Part shown: positions 1-6,976 of the stretch, one piece after another
Numbering within the stretch: the first letter of the stretch is position 1
How the letters are laid out: every line of letters begins with the position of its first letter
Assembly (NCBI GenBank): GCA_017434845.1
Contig: JAFSGD010000018.1
Location: 1-41,565, forward strand
Length of the DNA stretch: 41,565 nucleotides
Source of the DNA: Clostridia bacterium
Lineage (GTDB): Bacteria > Bacillota > Clostridia > Oscillospirales > CAG-382
Direction of reading: 5' to 3'
The notes under the pieces: model-generated
The model's database searches: none
The model's input: only the letters and a program-made list of their open reading frames with translations
What the model was told of the DNA's origin: nothing
Program-made: the position numbers and the translations under genes

Positions 1-149
1 GACTTGAAGGGTCGTGAAAAAAAGTTAGGGGGACTGTTTTTAAGAACACAGGGTTGTGTGCGAAGCGGTGAAAGCGAACGGAGAGAGCGGCAAACCGCGA
101 AAGCGAGCAAAAAGTCCCATCAGCCGAATCAGGAGAAGTTTAATACAAA
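1..149 (+). other. Structured non-coding tail of an upstream transcription unit
   Basis: No convincing gene lies here. An open frame crosses the region on the plus strand, but it is Lys/Arg-rich, runs straight through the terminator at 150-173 and resembles no family I know. The sequence folds locally. GGGAC near 32-36 plus a U-run can pair with AAAAAGTCCC at 109-118, enclosing small hairpins such as GCGG-CAAA-CCGC (87-98) and ACACA-GGGT-TGTGT (47-60). Purine-rich GNRA-like segments (GTGAAAGC, GCGAAAGC) add to an RNA-like look. It may be the 3' part of a structured RNA or a 3' UTR. The 5' part is outside the window, so I cannot assign a class. Confidence 0.3.
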
Positions 150-173
150 GAAGGCAAAAAGCCTTCTTTTTTT
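150..173 (+). terminator. Rho-independent terminator
   Basis: A perfect 6-bp stem, GAAGGC (150-155) and GCCTTC (161-166), surrounds an AAAAA loop and is followed by a run of T. It ends the transcription unit that enters from the left edge. Confidence 0.7.
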
Positions 174-246
174 CTTTTTCCCAAAGAATTCGTATCCGAA
201 ACCAAGCTTGCCCTTACGGAAGTTGACGGAACATAATTATAAACAC

Positions 247-275
247 TTGATTATTATTTTCGGTTTTGATATAAT
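247..275 (+). promoter_or_regulatory. SigA-type promoter of the GHL10 hydrolase gene
   Basis: TTGATT at 247-252 and a perfect TATAAT at 270-275 are separated by exactly 17 bases. The expected start is near 282, about 33 bases upstream of the ATG at 315, with an AAGAAGGGTG ribosome binding site between them. Confidence 0.8.
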
Positions 276-314
276 GCAAACAGAAAAACATAACGCTAAG
301 AAGGGTGAATTGCC

Positions 315-1841
315 ATGAAAACTTTTCCTATTGCTAAATTCAACGGCGCACGCGGCGCAGACGAGCTCGTTATTTATAACGTTGGCGAAACAACGGGAAC
401 CAACAGCTACGGTCTTGAGGCTTGCGTTGTAAACGGCAGAGTTATCCGCTACGGCAACAACAATAACGCCGTTCCCGAGGGCGGCTTCGTTGTTTCGGGC
501 CACGGCAAAGCCGCGCGCTTTATTGCCGATGCGCTTTGCTTGGGCGCAAAGGCGGAAATAGATAAAGAAAACGGTGTTTTCAATGCCGAGATCGATTCCC
601 GCGCGCTTGAAATTGCCGCCGAGATGCAGCTTGAGCTTATCGAAGGCCGCATCGCCGAAAGAATCGCCGAGGGCTCTTCTTTTGATAAAGAAAAGGCGCA
701 AGCCCTGTTAAACGACGCTAACGCCGCAATGAAAAACGGCGAGTTCGAGCAGGTTAAGGCGCTTTGCGAGGAGGCATATTATCACACCGCCGCTTCCCGC
801 GCGGGCGAGGTTCGCGCAGTTTGGCACCGCCCCCACGAAAAAAGCGATGCCGAGGTGGAAAAAACCGTTTTGATGCTTAAGGATGCGGGCTTTAACCTTA
901 TTCTTGTTGAAACCAACTATGAGGGCAAGGCAAACGCGCTTAAGTGCGTTCACGATTTTCTTCCCGTTAAAGAGGGCTATGAGAATTTCGACGTTATCGA
1001 TTCGTTTATAAGAATCTGCAAGAAAAACGGCGTTAAGATACACGCTTGGTTCGAGGATTTCTTCTTCGGCACAAAAGATACGGGCTGTAAGATGGCAGAG
1101 CTTCATCCCGAATGGATGGCTCGCCGCAAGGACGGCGGTCTGCTTCACGACGCGTTCGACGATTTTTATTTCCTCAATCCCGCATATAAAGAGGTTCGCG
1201 AGCTCGTTCTTTCTTTGGTTAAGGAGCTTATCGACAACTATGATTTCGATGGCTTCCAGCTCGATTATATCCGCTATCCCGTAAGCCACGGCATCGACCG
1301 CACCGCAGGCTTTGACGATTACACCAAGGCAGAATTCCTTAAGGATACCGGCATTGACGTCGATGCCATCGAAGATAACAAGAGCGCAGAATGGCGCAAA
1401 TTTATCGAATGGCGCGCCGCTAAGGTTACCGAATACGTTGAATCGGTTCGCAAGCTTATTCTCGAATACCGCGCAAACGGCAGATATATCGAGCTTTCGA
1501 CCGCGGTTTTCGGCGACCCCAACGAAGCTATCAACCTTAAATGTCAGGATTGGCGCTATTGGGTAAAGCAGGGCTGGCTGGATGCCATTTATCCCATGGC
1601 ATATCTCAACGATGCCGAGGACGTTGGCAGGGAGGTTGGCTATATGGTTAAAAACTACGGTGAAGCACCCAACATTTCGGGTATCTCGCCCATGTACAGC
1701 AAGCTTCCCGTTATTGAATCGACCAAGCAGGTTGAGGAATGCCGCAAGGCGGGCGCTGTCGGCGTTGCATTCTTCTGCGCCGGCTCCTGCACCGACATTC
1801 AGCTCGAAAAGCTTAAGATCGGCGTTTTCAGAGACAGATAA
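315..1841 (+). CDS. Glycoside hydrolase-like protein, GHL10/DUF187 (YngK-type)
   Basis: This 508-residue protein has a C-terminal (beta/alpha)8-type domain from about residue 165 (EVRAVWHRP) that matches the GHL10/DUF187 family related to YngK. Typical motifs are visible: VKIHAWFEDFFF, HPEWMARRKDG, FLNPAYKEVRELV and the signature FDGFQLDYIRYP. The N-terminal 110 residues (around NGRVIRYGNNNNAVPEGGFVVSGHG) resemble the accessory domain often fused to this family. No signal peptide or membrane segment is visible, so it should be cytoplasmic and may act on imported oligosaccharides; the substrate is unknown. The ATG follows AAGAAGGGTG with good spacing. It stands alone between its own promoter and a terminator. 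Family placement is fairly secure; the activity is inferred. Confidence 0.85.
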   Translation: MKTFPIAKFNGARGADELVIYNVGETTGTNSYGLEACVVNGRVIRYGNNNNAVPEGGFVVSGHGKAARFIADALCLGAKAEIDKENGVFNAEIDSRALEIAAEMQLELIEGRIAERIAEGSSFDKEKAQALLNDANAAMKNGEFEQVKALCEEAYYHTAASRAGEVRAVWHRPHEKSDAEVEKTVLMLKDAGFNLILVETNYEGKANALKCVHDFLPVKEGYENFDVIDSFIRICKKNGVKIHAWFEDFFFGTKDTGCKMAELHPEWMARRKDGGLLHDAFDDFYFLNPAYKEVRELVLSLVKELIDNYDFDGFQLDYIRYPVSHGIDRTAGFDDYTKAEFLKDTGIDVDAIEDNKSAEWRKFIEWRAAKVTEYVESVRKLILEYRANGRYIELSTAVFGDPNEAINLKCQDWRYWVKQGWLDAIYPMAYLNDAEDVGREVGYMVKNYGEAPNISGISPMYSKLPVIESTKQVEECRKAGAVGVAFFCAGSCTDIQLEKLKIGVFRDR

Positions 1842-1856
1842 CCGACAAAAAAATCA

Positions 1857-1897
1857 AACAGCCGCTTTCGGAAAACTCCGATAACGGCTGTTTTTTT
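1857..1897 (+). terminator. Rho-independent terminator after the GHL10 gene
   Basis: AACAGCCG...TCGGA pairs with TCCGA...CGGCTGTT around an AAAC turn, with a small internal loop, followed by seven T. It separates the hydrolase gene from galT. Confidence 0.85.
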
Positions 1898-1908
1898 GTG
1901 CGAATATC

Positions 1909-1937
1909 TTGAAAAACGGTTTTTTTTGTAGTATAGT
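1909..1937 (+). promoter_or_regulatory. SigA-type promoter of galT
   Basis: TTGAAA at 1909-1914 and TATAGT at 1932-1937 have a 17-base spacer. Transcription should start near 1944; a GAGGGG ribosome binding site precedes the ATG at 1971. Confidence 0.75.
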
Positions 1938-1970
1938 TTATAATGCATTTTTGTTGAGGGGTAAACTGCT

Positions 1971-3461
1971 ATGATCTGCGAATCGATTCAAAAGCTTATT
2001 AATTACGGCTTAAAAAACAATCTTATCGAGGAATGCGATATTTTCGTTGTGCGAAATGCGCTTATGGATGCTCTCAGCCTTACCTCTTGGGAGGAAAGCT
2101 CGCCCGCGTACACAAACGAAAGCATCGATGAGCTTCTTGCGCCGATTATCGCCTATGCCTGCGAAAACGGCATCATTGCCGACACCGCGAATTCAAAAGA
2201 CCTTTTCGATACAAAGCTTATGGGATTTTTTACGCCCATGCCCCGCGAGATCGCGCGCGAGTTCAAGCGCCGCTATTCCGCTTCGCCCAAGGAGGCGACC
2301 GATTGGTATTTTGAGTTCAGCAAGAACACCAATTACGTTCGCGCGGGCAGGATCGCAAAGGACATGAAATGGACCTTTGAATGCGAATACGGAACCCTTG
2401 ATATAACCATAAACCGCTCTAAGCCCGAAAAAGACCCCCGCGACATCGCCGCCGCAAGAAACGCAAAGGCGGCATCCTACCCCAAATGCCAGCTTTGCGC
2501 CGAAAACGCAGGCTTTGCGGGCAATGCAAACCACCCCGCGCGCCAAAACCTGCGCCCCGTTTCAATGCAGGTCAACGGCGAGGAATGGCAGCTTCAATAT
2601 TCGCCCTACGGCTATTATAACGAGCATTGCATCGCCTTTAATGCCGCGCATATCCCCATGAAGATCGACAGCGCGGTGTTCGATAAAATGTTTGATATCA
2701 TCGAATATCTGCCTCATTATTTCATCGGCTCAAACGCCGATCTGCCCATCGTTGGCGGCTCGATATTAAGCCACGAGCATTTTCAGGGCGGCAACTATGT
2801 TTTTGCAATGGCAAAGGCGGCGGTTGAATATGAATTCAAGCTCGAAAAATTCCCGAACGTTTCGGCGGGCATTGTAAAATGGCCGATGTCGGTAATTCGC
2901 GTTGCCTCGGCAGACCGCAGTGCGCTTGCCGAATGCTGCTCGGAAATCCTTGCAAAATGGCGCGCATATTCCGATGAAAGCGTCGGAATATTTGCCGAAA
3001 CCGAAGGCGTTCCGCATAATACCGTAACCCCCATTGCGCGAATGAACAACGGTCTTTTCGAATGCGACCTCGTGCTTCGCAATAATATAACCTCGCCCGA
3101 GCGTCCTCTCGGCGTGTTCCACCCCAACCCCGAGCTTCATCATATCAAAAAAGAAAACATCGGTCTTATCGAGGTAATGGGTCTTGCGGTTCTGCCCGCA
3201 AGGCTTGCAACCGAAATAACCCTGCTTGAAAAGGCGCTCGTTGAGGGCACAAGCCTCGAAGGCGATCCTGCGCTCGCATCTCATTCCGCTTGGGCGCAAA
3301 GGGTTGTTGCCGAACACCCCGAGCTTAACGCCGAAAACGCCGAAGACATATTAAAATACGAGATCGGCAAGGTATTTTTGAACGTTCTTGAGGATGCGGG
3401 TGTTTATAAACGCAACCCCGAGGGCGCGGCGGCGTTCCTGCGCTTCGTTTCTTCTTTATAA
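1971..3461 (+). CDS. galT: UDP-glucose--hexose-1-phosphate uridylyltransferase, class II
   Basis: This enzyme swaps UMP between UDP-glucose and galactose-1-phosphate in the Leloir pathway, in the cytoplasm. The 496-residue length and sequence fit the Firmicutes class II GalT family rather than the shorter E. coli type. Near residue 258 the segment DLPIVGGSILSHEHFQGG carries the active-site His-x-His region, and NGEEWQLQYSPYGYYNEHCI and PTEMGLAV-like LIEVMGLAVLPARLA are characteristic. The gene has its own promoter and is followed by a bidirectional terminator, so it is probably a single-gene unit. Galactokinase lies about 20 kb away at 23198-24481; no epimerase is in the window. Identification is confident. 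Confidence 0.95.
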   Translation: MICESIQKLINYGLKNNLIEECDIFVVRNALMDALSLTSWEESSPAYTNESIDELLAPIIAYACENGIIADTANSKDLFDTKLMGFFTPMPREIAREFKRRYSASPKEATDWYFEFSKNTNYVRAGRIAKDMKWTFECEYGTLDITINRSKPEKDPRDIAAARNAKAASYPKCQLCAENAGFAGNANHPARQNLRPVSMQVNGEEWQLQYSPYGYYNEHCIAFNAAHIPMKIDSAVFDKMFDIIEYLPHYFIGSNADLPIVGGSILSHEHFQGGNYVFAMAKAAVEYEFKLEKFPNVSAGIVKWPMSVIRVASADRSALAECCSEILAKWRAYSDESVGIFAETEGVPHNTVTPIARMNNGLFECDLVLRNNITSPERPLGVFHPNPELHHIKKENIGLIEVMGLAVLPARLATEITLLEKALVEGTSLEGDPALASHSAWAQRVVAEHPELNAENAEDILKYEIGKVFLNVLEDAGVYKRNPEGAAAFLRFVSSL

Positions 3462-3475
3462 ATATATATTAAAAT

Positions 3476-3518
3476 AAAAAGGTTCTTGCAACACTTTTGT
3501 TGTGCAAGAACCTTTTTT
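3476..3518. terminator. Bidirectional terminator between galT and the HTH gene
   Basis: A long stem pairs AAAAGGTTCTTGCA with TGCAAGAACCTTTT around a short ACA/TGT-closed loop. A-run on one side and T-run on the other let it stop galT on the plus strand and the convergent HTH gene on the minus strand. Confidence 0.85.
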
Positions 3519-3521
3519 GTT

Positions 3522-3764
3522 TTATACGATCTCTTGTTCAAGCGAATCGAAGATTTCGCTGTCGAAGAATTCGCGCAGGCTGATATCCAGCCCGTCGCAA
3601 AACTTTTTAACCGTAACGACCGAAACGTCGCGGCGGCTTTTGTCCACCATGCTGTAGGCGGTTGAGGGTGTAACCCCCGATCTGTTTGCAAGCTCGTTCA
3701 GCTTAATGTTTCGTTCTTTGCATATTTGCAGGAATCTTTCGGCAACCGCATCCTTGACGCTCAA
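3522..3764 (-). CDS. XRE-family HTH transcriptional regulator (paralogue A)
   Basis: An 80-residue protein consisting almost only of a Cro/CI-type helix-turn-helix (XRE family). The HTH spans about residues 20-47 (LNELANRSGVTPSTAYSMVDK, with the recognition helix at TPSTAYSMV). The C-terminal tail CDGLDISLREFFDSEIF is a short dimerisation or effector segment typical of small Clostridia XRE proteins. It is a tandem paralogue of the gene at 3866-4108. The two share a near-identical C-terminal third even at DNA level, while the HTH halves have clearly diverged. The ATG at 3764 is preceded by GAGGTGAG on the minus strand. The upstream gap contains TGCGTA half-sites that may be its own operator. 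Target genes are unknown. Confidence 0.85.
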   Translation of the reverse strand: MSVKDAVAERFLQICKERNIKLNELANRSGVTPSTAYSMVDKSRRDVSVVTVKKFCDGLDISLREFFDSEIFDSLEQEIV

Positions 3765-3804
3765 TTATCTCACCTCAAGAATATTCTATTGCCGTTTCCG
3801 CTCC

Positions 3805-3824
3805 TGCGTATACGCACTTGCGTA
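3805..3824. promoter_or_regulatory. Overlapping TGCGTA palindromes, candidate HTH operator
   Basis: Two overlapping palindromes, TGCGTATACGCA (3805-3816) and TACGCA-CT-TGCGTA (3811-3824), make three TGCGTA half-sites in 20 bases. They lie 41-60 bases upstream of the HTH start at 3764, where an autoregulatory operator would be expected. Function is inferred from symmetry and position only. Confidence 0.5.
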
Positions 3825-3865
3825 ATTATCGAAAATATGATACAATAGCTTCGAAAAAGGCGAAG

Positions 3866-4108
3866 TTATTTTATCTCTTGTTCAAGCGAATCGAAAATTT
3901 CGCTGTCGAAGAATTCGCGCAGGCTGATATCCAGCCCGTCGCATATCTTTTTTATCGAAACAACCCCCGGATTTTGGCTCTTTTCGTTTAGCATGCTGTA
4001 TACTGTAGATGGCGGAAGACCGCTTTCGTTTGCAAGCGCGTTAATAGCAAGATTGCGTTCGCGGCAAAGCTCGATAATTCTTTTTGCAACTGCCTCTTTT
4101 GTATTCAT
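3866..4108 (-). CDS. XRE-family HTH transcriptional regulator (paralogue B)
   Basis: An 80-residue XRE-type protein paralogous to the one at 3522-3764. The HTH is at about residues 20-47 (INALANESGLPPSTVYSMLNEK). The tail CDGLDISLREFFDSEIF plus DSLEQEI is identical in sequence to paralogue A. The ATG at 4108 follows AAGGAGAAG on the minus strand. It is divergent from the SLOG-domain gene at 4237, and the shared 128-base gap carries repeated ATATATCGC half-sites, so this protein is the likely local repressor or activator of that pair. No terminator is obvious between the two HTH genes, so read-through into paralogue A is possible. Confidence 0.85.
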   Translation of the reverse strand: MNTKEAVAKRIIELCRERNLAINALANESGLPPSTVYSMLNEKSQNPGVVSIKKICDGLDISLREFFDSEIFDSLEQEIK

Positions 4109-4123
4109 TTACTTCTCCTTTTT

Positions 4124-4220
4124 CGATATATCGCAAAAAGTTTACCCAAATATGCGATAAATCGTGTGGGATATATCGCAATTTTGGAAAAACTGTGATA
4201 TAATTACGATATATCCCACA
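4124..4220. promoter_or_regulatory. Operator array and promoter between the HTH and SLOG genes
   Basis: Four related sites are visible: CGATATATCGC (4124-4134), TGCGATAAATCG (4153-4164), TGTGGGATATATCG (4165-4178) and its exact inverted copy CGATATATCCCACA (4207-4220). The last two form a perfect 14-bp inverted repeat whose centres are 42 bases apart, about four helical turns. They bracket a TATAAT box at 4199-4204, with a weak -35 (TCGCAA, 4176-4181) overlapping the left site. This arrangement fits repression of the SLOG gene by a pair of HTH dimers, possibly with DNA bending. The binding protein is inferred to be a neighbouring HTH paralogue. Confidence 0.65.
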
Positions 4221-4236
4221 AAACAGGAGGAATATT

Positions 4237-4668
4237 ATGGCAGAATGCACCTTTTTCGGGCATCGCGATTGCCCCGACAGCATCGAGCCCATATTGCGCA
4301 AAACGATAGAAAAGCTGATTGTTGATAACGGCGTTAACGTGTTTTTGGTCGGCGATTCGGGGAATTTCGATAAAACGGTGTTCCGCGTTCTGCGCGATCT
4401 TGAAGGGCTTTATAACATAAAAATAATGCTTGTGCTTTCAAAATTTCCCAAACAAAGCGATGCCTTTAACGATTATTCGGTTTTGCCCGATGAGGTTCTG
4501 CTTGCGCCGTCGCGCTTTGCGATTGATTACCGAAACCGCTTTATGCTGAACCGCTGTGATTACGTTGTAACCTATACTGTTTGCGATTTCGGCGGGGCTT
4601 TTAAATACGAAACAATGGCAAGAAAGAAGAACAAGACCGTTATTAACGTTGCCGCCCTTGCCGATTAA
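4237..4668 (+). CDS. SLOG-superfamily (DUF1273-like) protein
   Basis: A 143-residue protein opening with CTFFGHRDCP, the hallmark start of DUF1273/YpsA-like SLOG-fold proteins. Further conserved points are FLVGDSGNFD (about 36-45), the PSRFAIDYRNRFML segment (91-104) and a late GGAFKYETMARKKNKTVIN (119-137). SLOG proteins are Rossmann-like and are thought to bind nucleotides or nucleotide-derived ligands; no reaction is established for this branch. The ATG follows an ideal AGGAGG. The gene is divergent from two XRE regulators and lies behind inverted-repeat operators, so it is probably tightly controlled. It may sense or process a small ligand for that regulon, but this is inference. Family confidence is high, function low. 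Confidence 0.85.
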   Translation: MAECTFFGHRDCPDSIEPILRKTIEKLIVDNGVNVFLVGDSGNFDKTVFRVLRDLEGLYNIKIMLVLSKFPKQSDAFNDYSVLPDEVLLAPSRFAIDYRNRFMLNRCDYVVTYTVCDFGGAFKYETMARKKNKTVINVAALAD

Positions 4669-4698
4669 CAAAAAAACGCCCGCAAGGGCAGAAAAAAC

Positions 4699-4732
4699 AC
4701 CCGAAGAAACGAAATGCTTCTTCGGGTTAAAT
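4699..4732 (-). terminator. Terminator of the AI-2E permease gene
   Basis: ACCCGAAGAA (4699-4708) and TTCTTCGGGT (4718-4727) form a perfect 10-bp stem. Read on the minus strand it is followed by a G then six T, ideal for ending the permease gene. On the plus strand the T-run is weaker but it may also stop the SLOG gene. Confidence 0.85.
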
Positions 4733-4736
4733 TTTT

Positions 4737-5888
4737 CTATTCGCTTTTTTCTTTTAGGATCGGCTTTTTGCGCACGGGTGTGCTTTTAACGCTTTCGCTT
4801 AAGAACTTATATATCGTTGCGGCAATGGGAACGCTTATCAGCATACCCGTAACACCCATTATTCCGCCGCCAACGGTTATTGCCGCAAGCACCCAAATGC
4901 CCGGCAGACCCATTGAAGAACCGACAACTCTCGGATAAATGAGGTTGCCCTCGATCTGCTGAAGCACAACGAGGAATATAAGGAATATAAGCGCCTTTAT
5001 CGGCGATTCGGTGAAGATCATAAACGCGCCTACGGCACCGCCGATATATGCACCCGCAACGGGAACAAGCGCCGTGAACGCAATGAACGCGCCTATCATT
5101 GTTGCATAGGGCAGGCGCAATATCCACATTCCGAGCGTACACAGCACGCCGAGAATAACCGCTTCGGTAACCTGACCGACGATATATTTGTGAAAACAGA
5201 CGTTGAAGGTTTTTATAACGTAAAGAGCCTTTTTATAAAAGTTTTCCTTTAAAAAGCGCTTGCAGAGGCGGTCGGATTGACTTGAAAGCTTATCTTTGGA
5301 GGCAAGCACGTAAAACGAGAAAACTATCGCAAGAAAAGCCGTTACAATGCCCGAAACCACCGATGAAACGGTTGAAACAACAATATCAAACGCGCTGCCG
5401 AGCCCGCTTGTTAAAACGCCCGCAAACTGCTGTATCCGCGCTTTCCAATCGATGCTTTTGAATTCGTTAACGAGCTCGTCGGTTATAATGCCCTTTTCGT
5501 CAAGCTTGGTTATAACGTTGTTTATTGCGGCAGGAACCTTGGCAACAAGCACGCTGACGCACGAAACAAGCTGGGGAATTATTAAAACGATTATAAGCGC
5601 AATAACGGCAAGCAAAGTTATATAGGCACCGATAAGGCAAAACGGTCGTTTTGTCTTTAAAAGGAATTTCTTTTGGGTTTTTGGAAAATAGTGGCGCTCG
5701 TAGAAGCTCATTAATATATTGACAATATAGGCGATAACTCCGCCGATAAGCAAGGGAAGTGCCGCGGCGAGAAGCGCCTTTAAAACGCCGAACATCGAGG
5801 GGAAGAAATAAATGCAAAGATAAAGCACAAAAATGCTTATTCCGATCTTTAAACAGGTCTTCCATTCGATCTTAAAGCCGTTTTTCAT
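4737..5888 (-). CDS. AI-2E family transporter (TqsA/PerM-like permease)
   Basis: This 383-residue polytopic membrane protein belongs to the AI-2E/UPF0118 family. N-terminal hydrophobic segments at about 13-30 and 33-60 are followed by a soluble-looking segment (residues 120-160) and a block of C-terminal helices. The family's end motif is clear: SSMGLPGIWVLAAITVGGG, then MGVTGMLISVPIAATIYKFL. Members have been linked to AI-2 export and to Na+/H+ exchange, so the substrate cannot be read from sequence. It stands alone, with its own promoter (5921-5950) and a strong terminator. The ATG follows a GGGGGG-type ribosome binding site on the minus strand. Confidence 0.9.
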   Translation of the reverse strand: MKNGFKIEWKTCLKIGISIFVLYLCIYFFPSMFGVLKALLAAALPLLIGGVIAYIVNILMSFYERHYFPKTQKKFLLKTKRPFCLIGAYITLLAVIALIIVLIIPQLVSCVSVLVAKVPAAINNVITKLDEKGIITDELVNEFKSIDWKARIQQFAGVLTSGLGSAFDIVVSTVSSVVSGIVTAFLAIVFSFYVLASKDKLSSQSDRLCKRFLKENFYKKALYVIKTFNVCFHKYIVGQVTEAVILGVLCTLGMWILRLPYATMIGAFIAFTALVPVAGAYIGGAVGAFMIFTESPIKALIFLIFLVVLQQIEGNLIYPRVVGSSMGLPGIWVLAAITVGGGIMGVTGMLISVPIAATIYKFLSESVKSTPVRKKPILKEKSE

Positions 5889-5920
5889 CCTTTTGCCCCC
5901 CTTGTTTTAAGCTTTAAAAC

Positions 5921-5950
5921 ATTATATCACAAATTATTAATATATTTCAA
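5921..5950 (-). promoter_or_regulatory. SigA-type promoter of the AI-2E permease gene
   Basis: On the minus strand TTGAAA (5950-5945) and TATAAT (5926-5921) are separated by 18 bases, in an AT-rich stretch 33 bases upstream of the ATG. Confidence 0.75.
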
Positions 5951-5992
5951 TATATTTTGCTCTATTTTGTAAAGGAACAAAATATATACGAA

Positions 5993-6021
5993 TTGACACG
6001 CTTTGACAAATGTGTTAAAAT
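5993..6021 (+). promoter_or_regulatory. SigA-type promoter of the ZIP transporter gene
   Basis: A consensus TTGACA (5993-5998) and TAAAAT (6016-6021) with a 17-base spacer. The start would be near 6028, leaving a leader of about 24 bases. Confidence 0.8.
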
Positions 6022-6051
6022 AACCTATCAAAAATAATAGGCGGTGTAGTT

Positions 6052-6804
6052 TTGGAGGCTGTTTTATTAACCGCGCTGGGCGTTGGCGGTGCAACCGTTA
6101 TCGGCTCGCTCATCGGTTTTGTTTTTAAAAAAATATCGCATCGGTTTTCCGATATCGTTCTTTCGTTTGCCGCGGGCGTAATGCTTGCCGCTGCGGTGCT
6201 CGGTCTTATTCTGCCGTCGCTTGAATATGGCGGACAACTCGGCATTTTAATAACCGTCGGCGGAATCTTCGTCGGCGCGCTTTGCCTAAACCTTATCGAT
6301 AAGCTCGTTCCGCATCTTCACAAGCTTGTCGGTTCCGACGATGAGGGACACAACAACACGAATTTAAGCAAGGTTCTTTTGTTCGTTACCGCGATCGCAA
6401 TACACAATCTGCCCGAGGGAATTGCCGCGGGCGTGGGCTTCGGCGCGGGCGATACCGCACAGGCGTTGATCATTGCGGGCGGCATTGCGTTGCAGAACAT
6501 TCCCGAGGGAATGGTAATTATCGGGCCTATGCTTGCCGCGGGCGTATCACCCAAAAAAACCTTTATCTGCGCGATGATAACCGGCTTGGTTGAGGTTGTG
6601 GGAACGCTTTTGGGCTATTTTGCTGTAAGCATCGCTTCGGTCATTTTGCCCTTTGCGCTTGCCTTTGCGGGCGGAACCATGCTTTATGTTATCAGCGATG
6701 AGATGATTCCCGAAACGCACGCCCACGGAAGCCAGCGCGGTGCTACCTATGCGCTTCTTGTAGGATTTTGCGTTATGCTTGTAACCGACGTTTTGTTGGG
6801 ATGA
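6052..6804 (+). CDS. ZIP family metal transporter (GufA/ZupT-like)
   Basis: A 250-residue, eight-helix ZIP protein that should import zinc or related divalent metals across the cytoplasmic membrane. Metal-binding motifs lie in two consecutive helices: HNLPEGIAAGVGFG (near residue 118) and ALQNIPEGMVI (near 147), the latter with Gln where ZupT has His, as in the GufA subgroup. A short His-containing loop follows helix 3 (DKLVPHLHKL). The start is the TTG at 6052, supported by AGGCGGTG just upstream and by the family's N-terminus. It has its own promoter. Metal specificity cannot be decided here. Confidence 0.92.
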   Translation: MEAVLLTALGVGGATVIGSLIGFVFKKISHRFSDIVLSFAAGVMLAAAVLGLILPSLEYGGQLGILITVGGIFVGALCLNLIDKLVPHLHKLVGSDDEGHNNTNLSKVLLFVTAIAIHNLPEGIAAGVGFGAGDTAQALIIAGGIALQNIPEGMVIIGPMLAAGVSPKKTFICAMITGLVEVVGTLLGYFAVSIASVILPFALAFAGGTMLYVISDEMIPETHAHGSQRGATYALLVGFCVMLVTDVLLG

Positions 6805-6824
6805 GCTTTTATATTGATGTTTTT

Positions 6825-6904
6825 ACGAGAGGACCTTTCTTGAAAAAAGGGTCCTCTCGTGCTCTCTCCCAAAAACTTTTTTAATGAAAGAATAAAAAGT
6901 TTTG
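6825..6904. repeat. Tandem intergenic hairpins between zip and glgB
   Basis: Two hairpins sit back to back: ACGAGAGGACC (6825-6835) with GGTCCTCTCGT (6850-6860), and AAAACTTTTT with AAAAAGTTTT (about 6872-6904). Neither is followed by a T-run of its own, unlike the terminator directly downstream. The block looks like an interspersed palindromic element in the convergent gap, or accessory stems of the terminator. Confidence 0.5.
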
Positions 6905-6914
6905 AGGGGATTTT

Positions 6915-6947
6915 AAAAGGGGAACTTTTTCAAAAGTTCCCCTTTTG
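6915..6947. terminator. Bidirectional terminator between zip and glgB
   Basis: AAAAGGGGAACTTTT (6915-6929) pairs with AAAAGTTCCCCTTTT (6932-6946). It is symmetric, so it can end both the ZIP gene and the convergent glgB gene. Confidence 0.85.
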
Positions 6948-6976
6948 TATAATAAACGATCAAAAACAATCAAAAA

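Noticed and set aside
4..318. 104-codon plus-strand reading frame at the left edge
   Set aside because: It reads through a terminator and the promoter of the next gene, is low in complexity and resembles no family.
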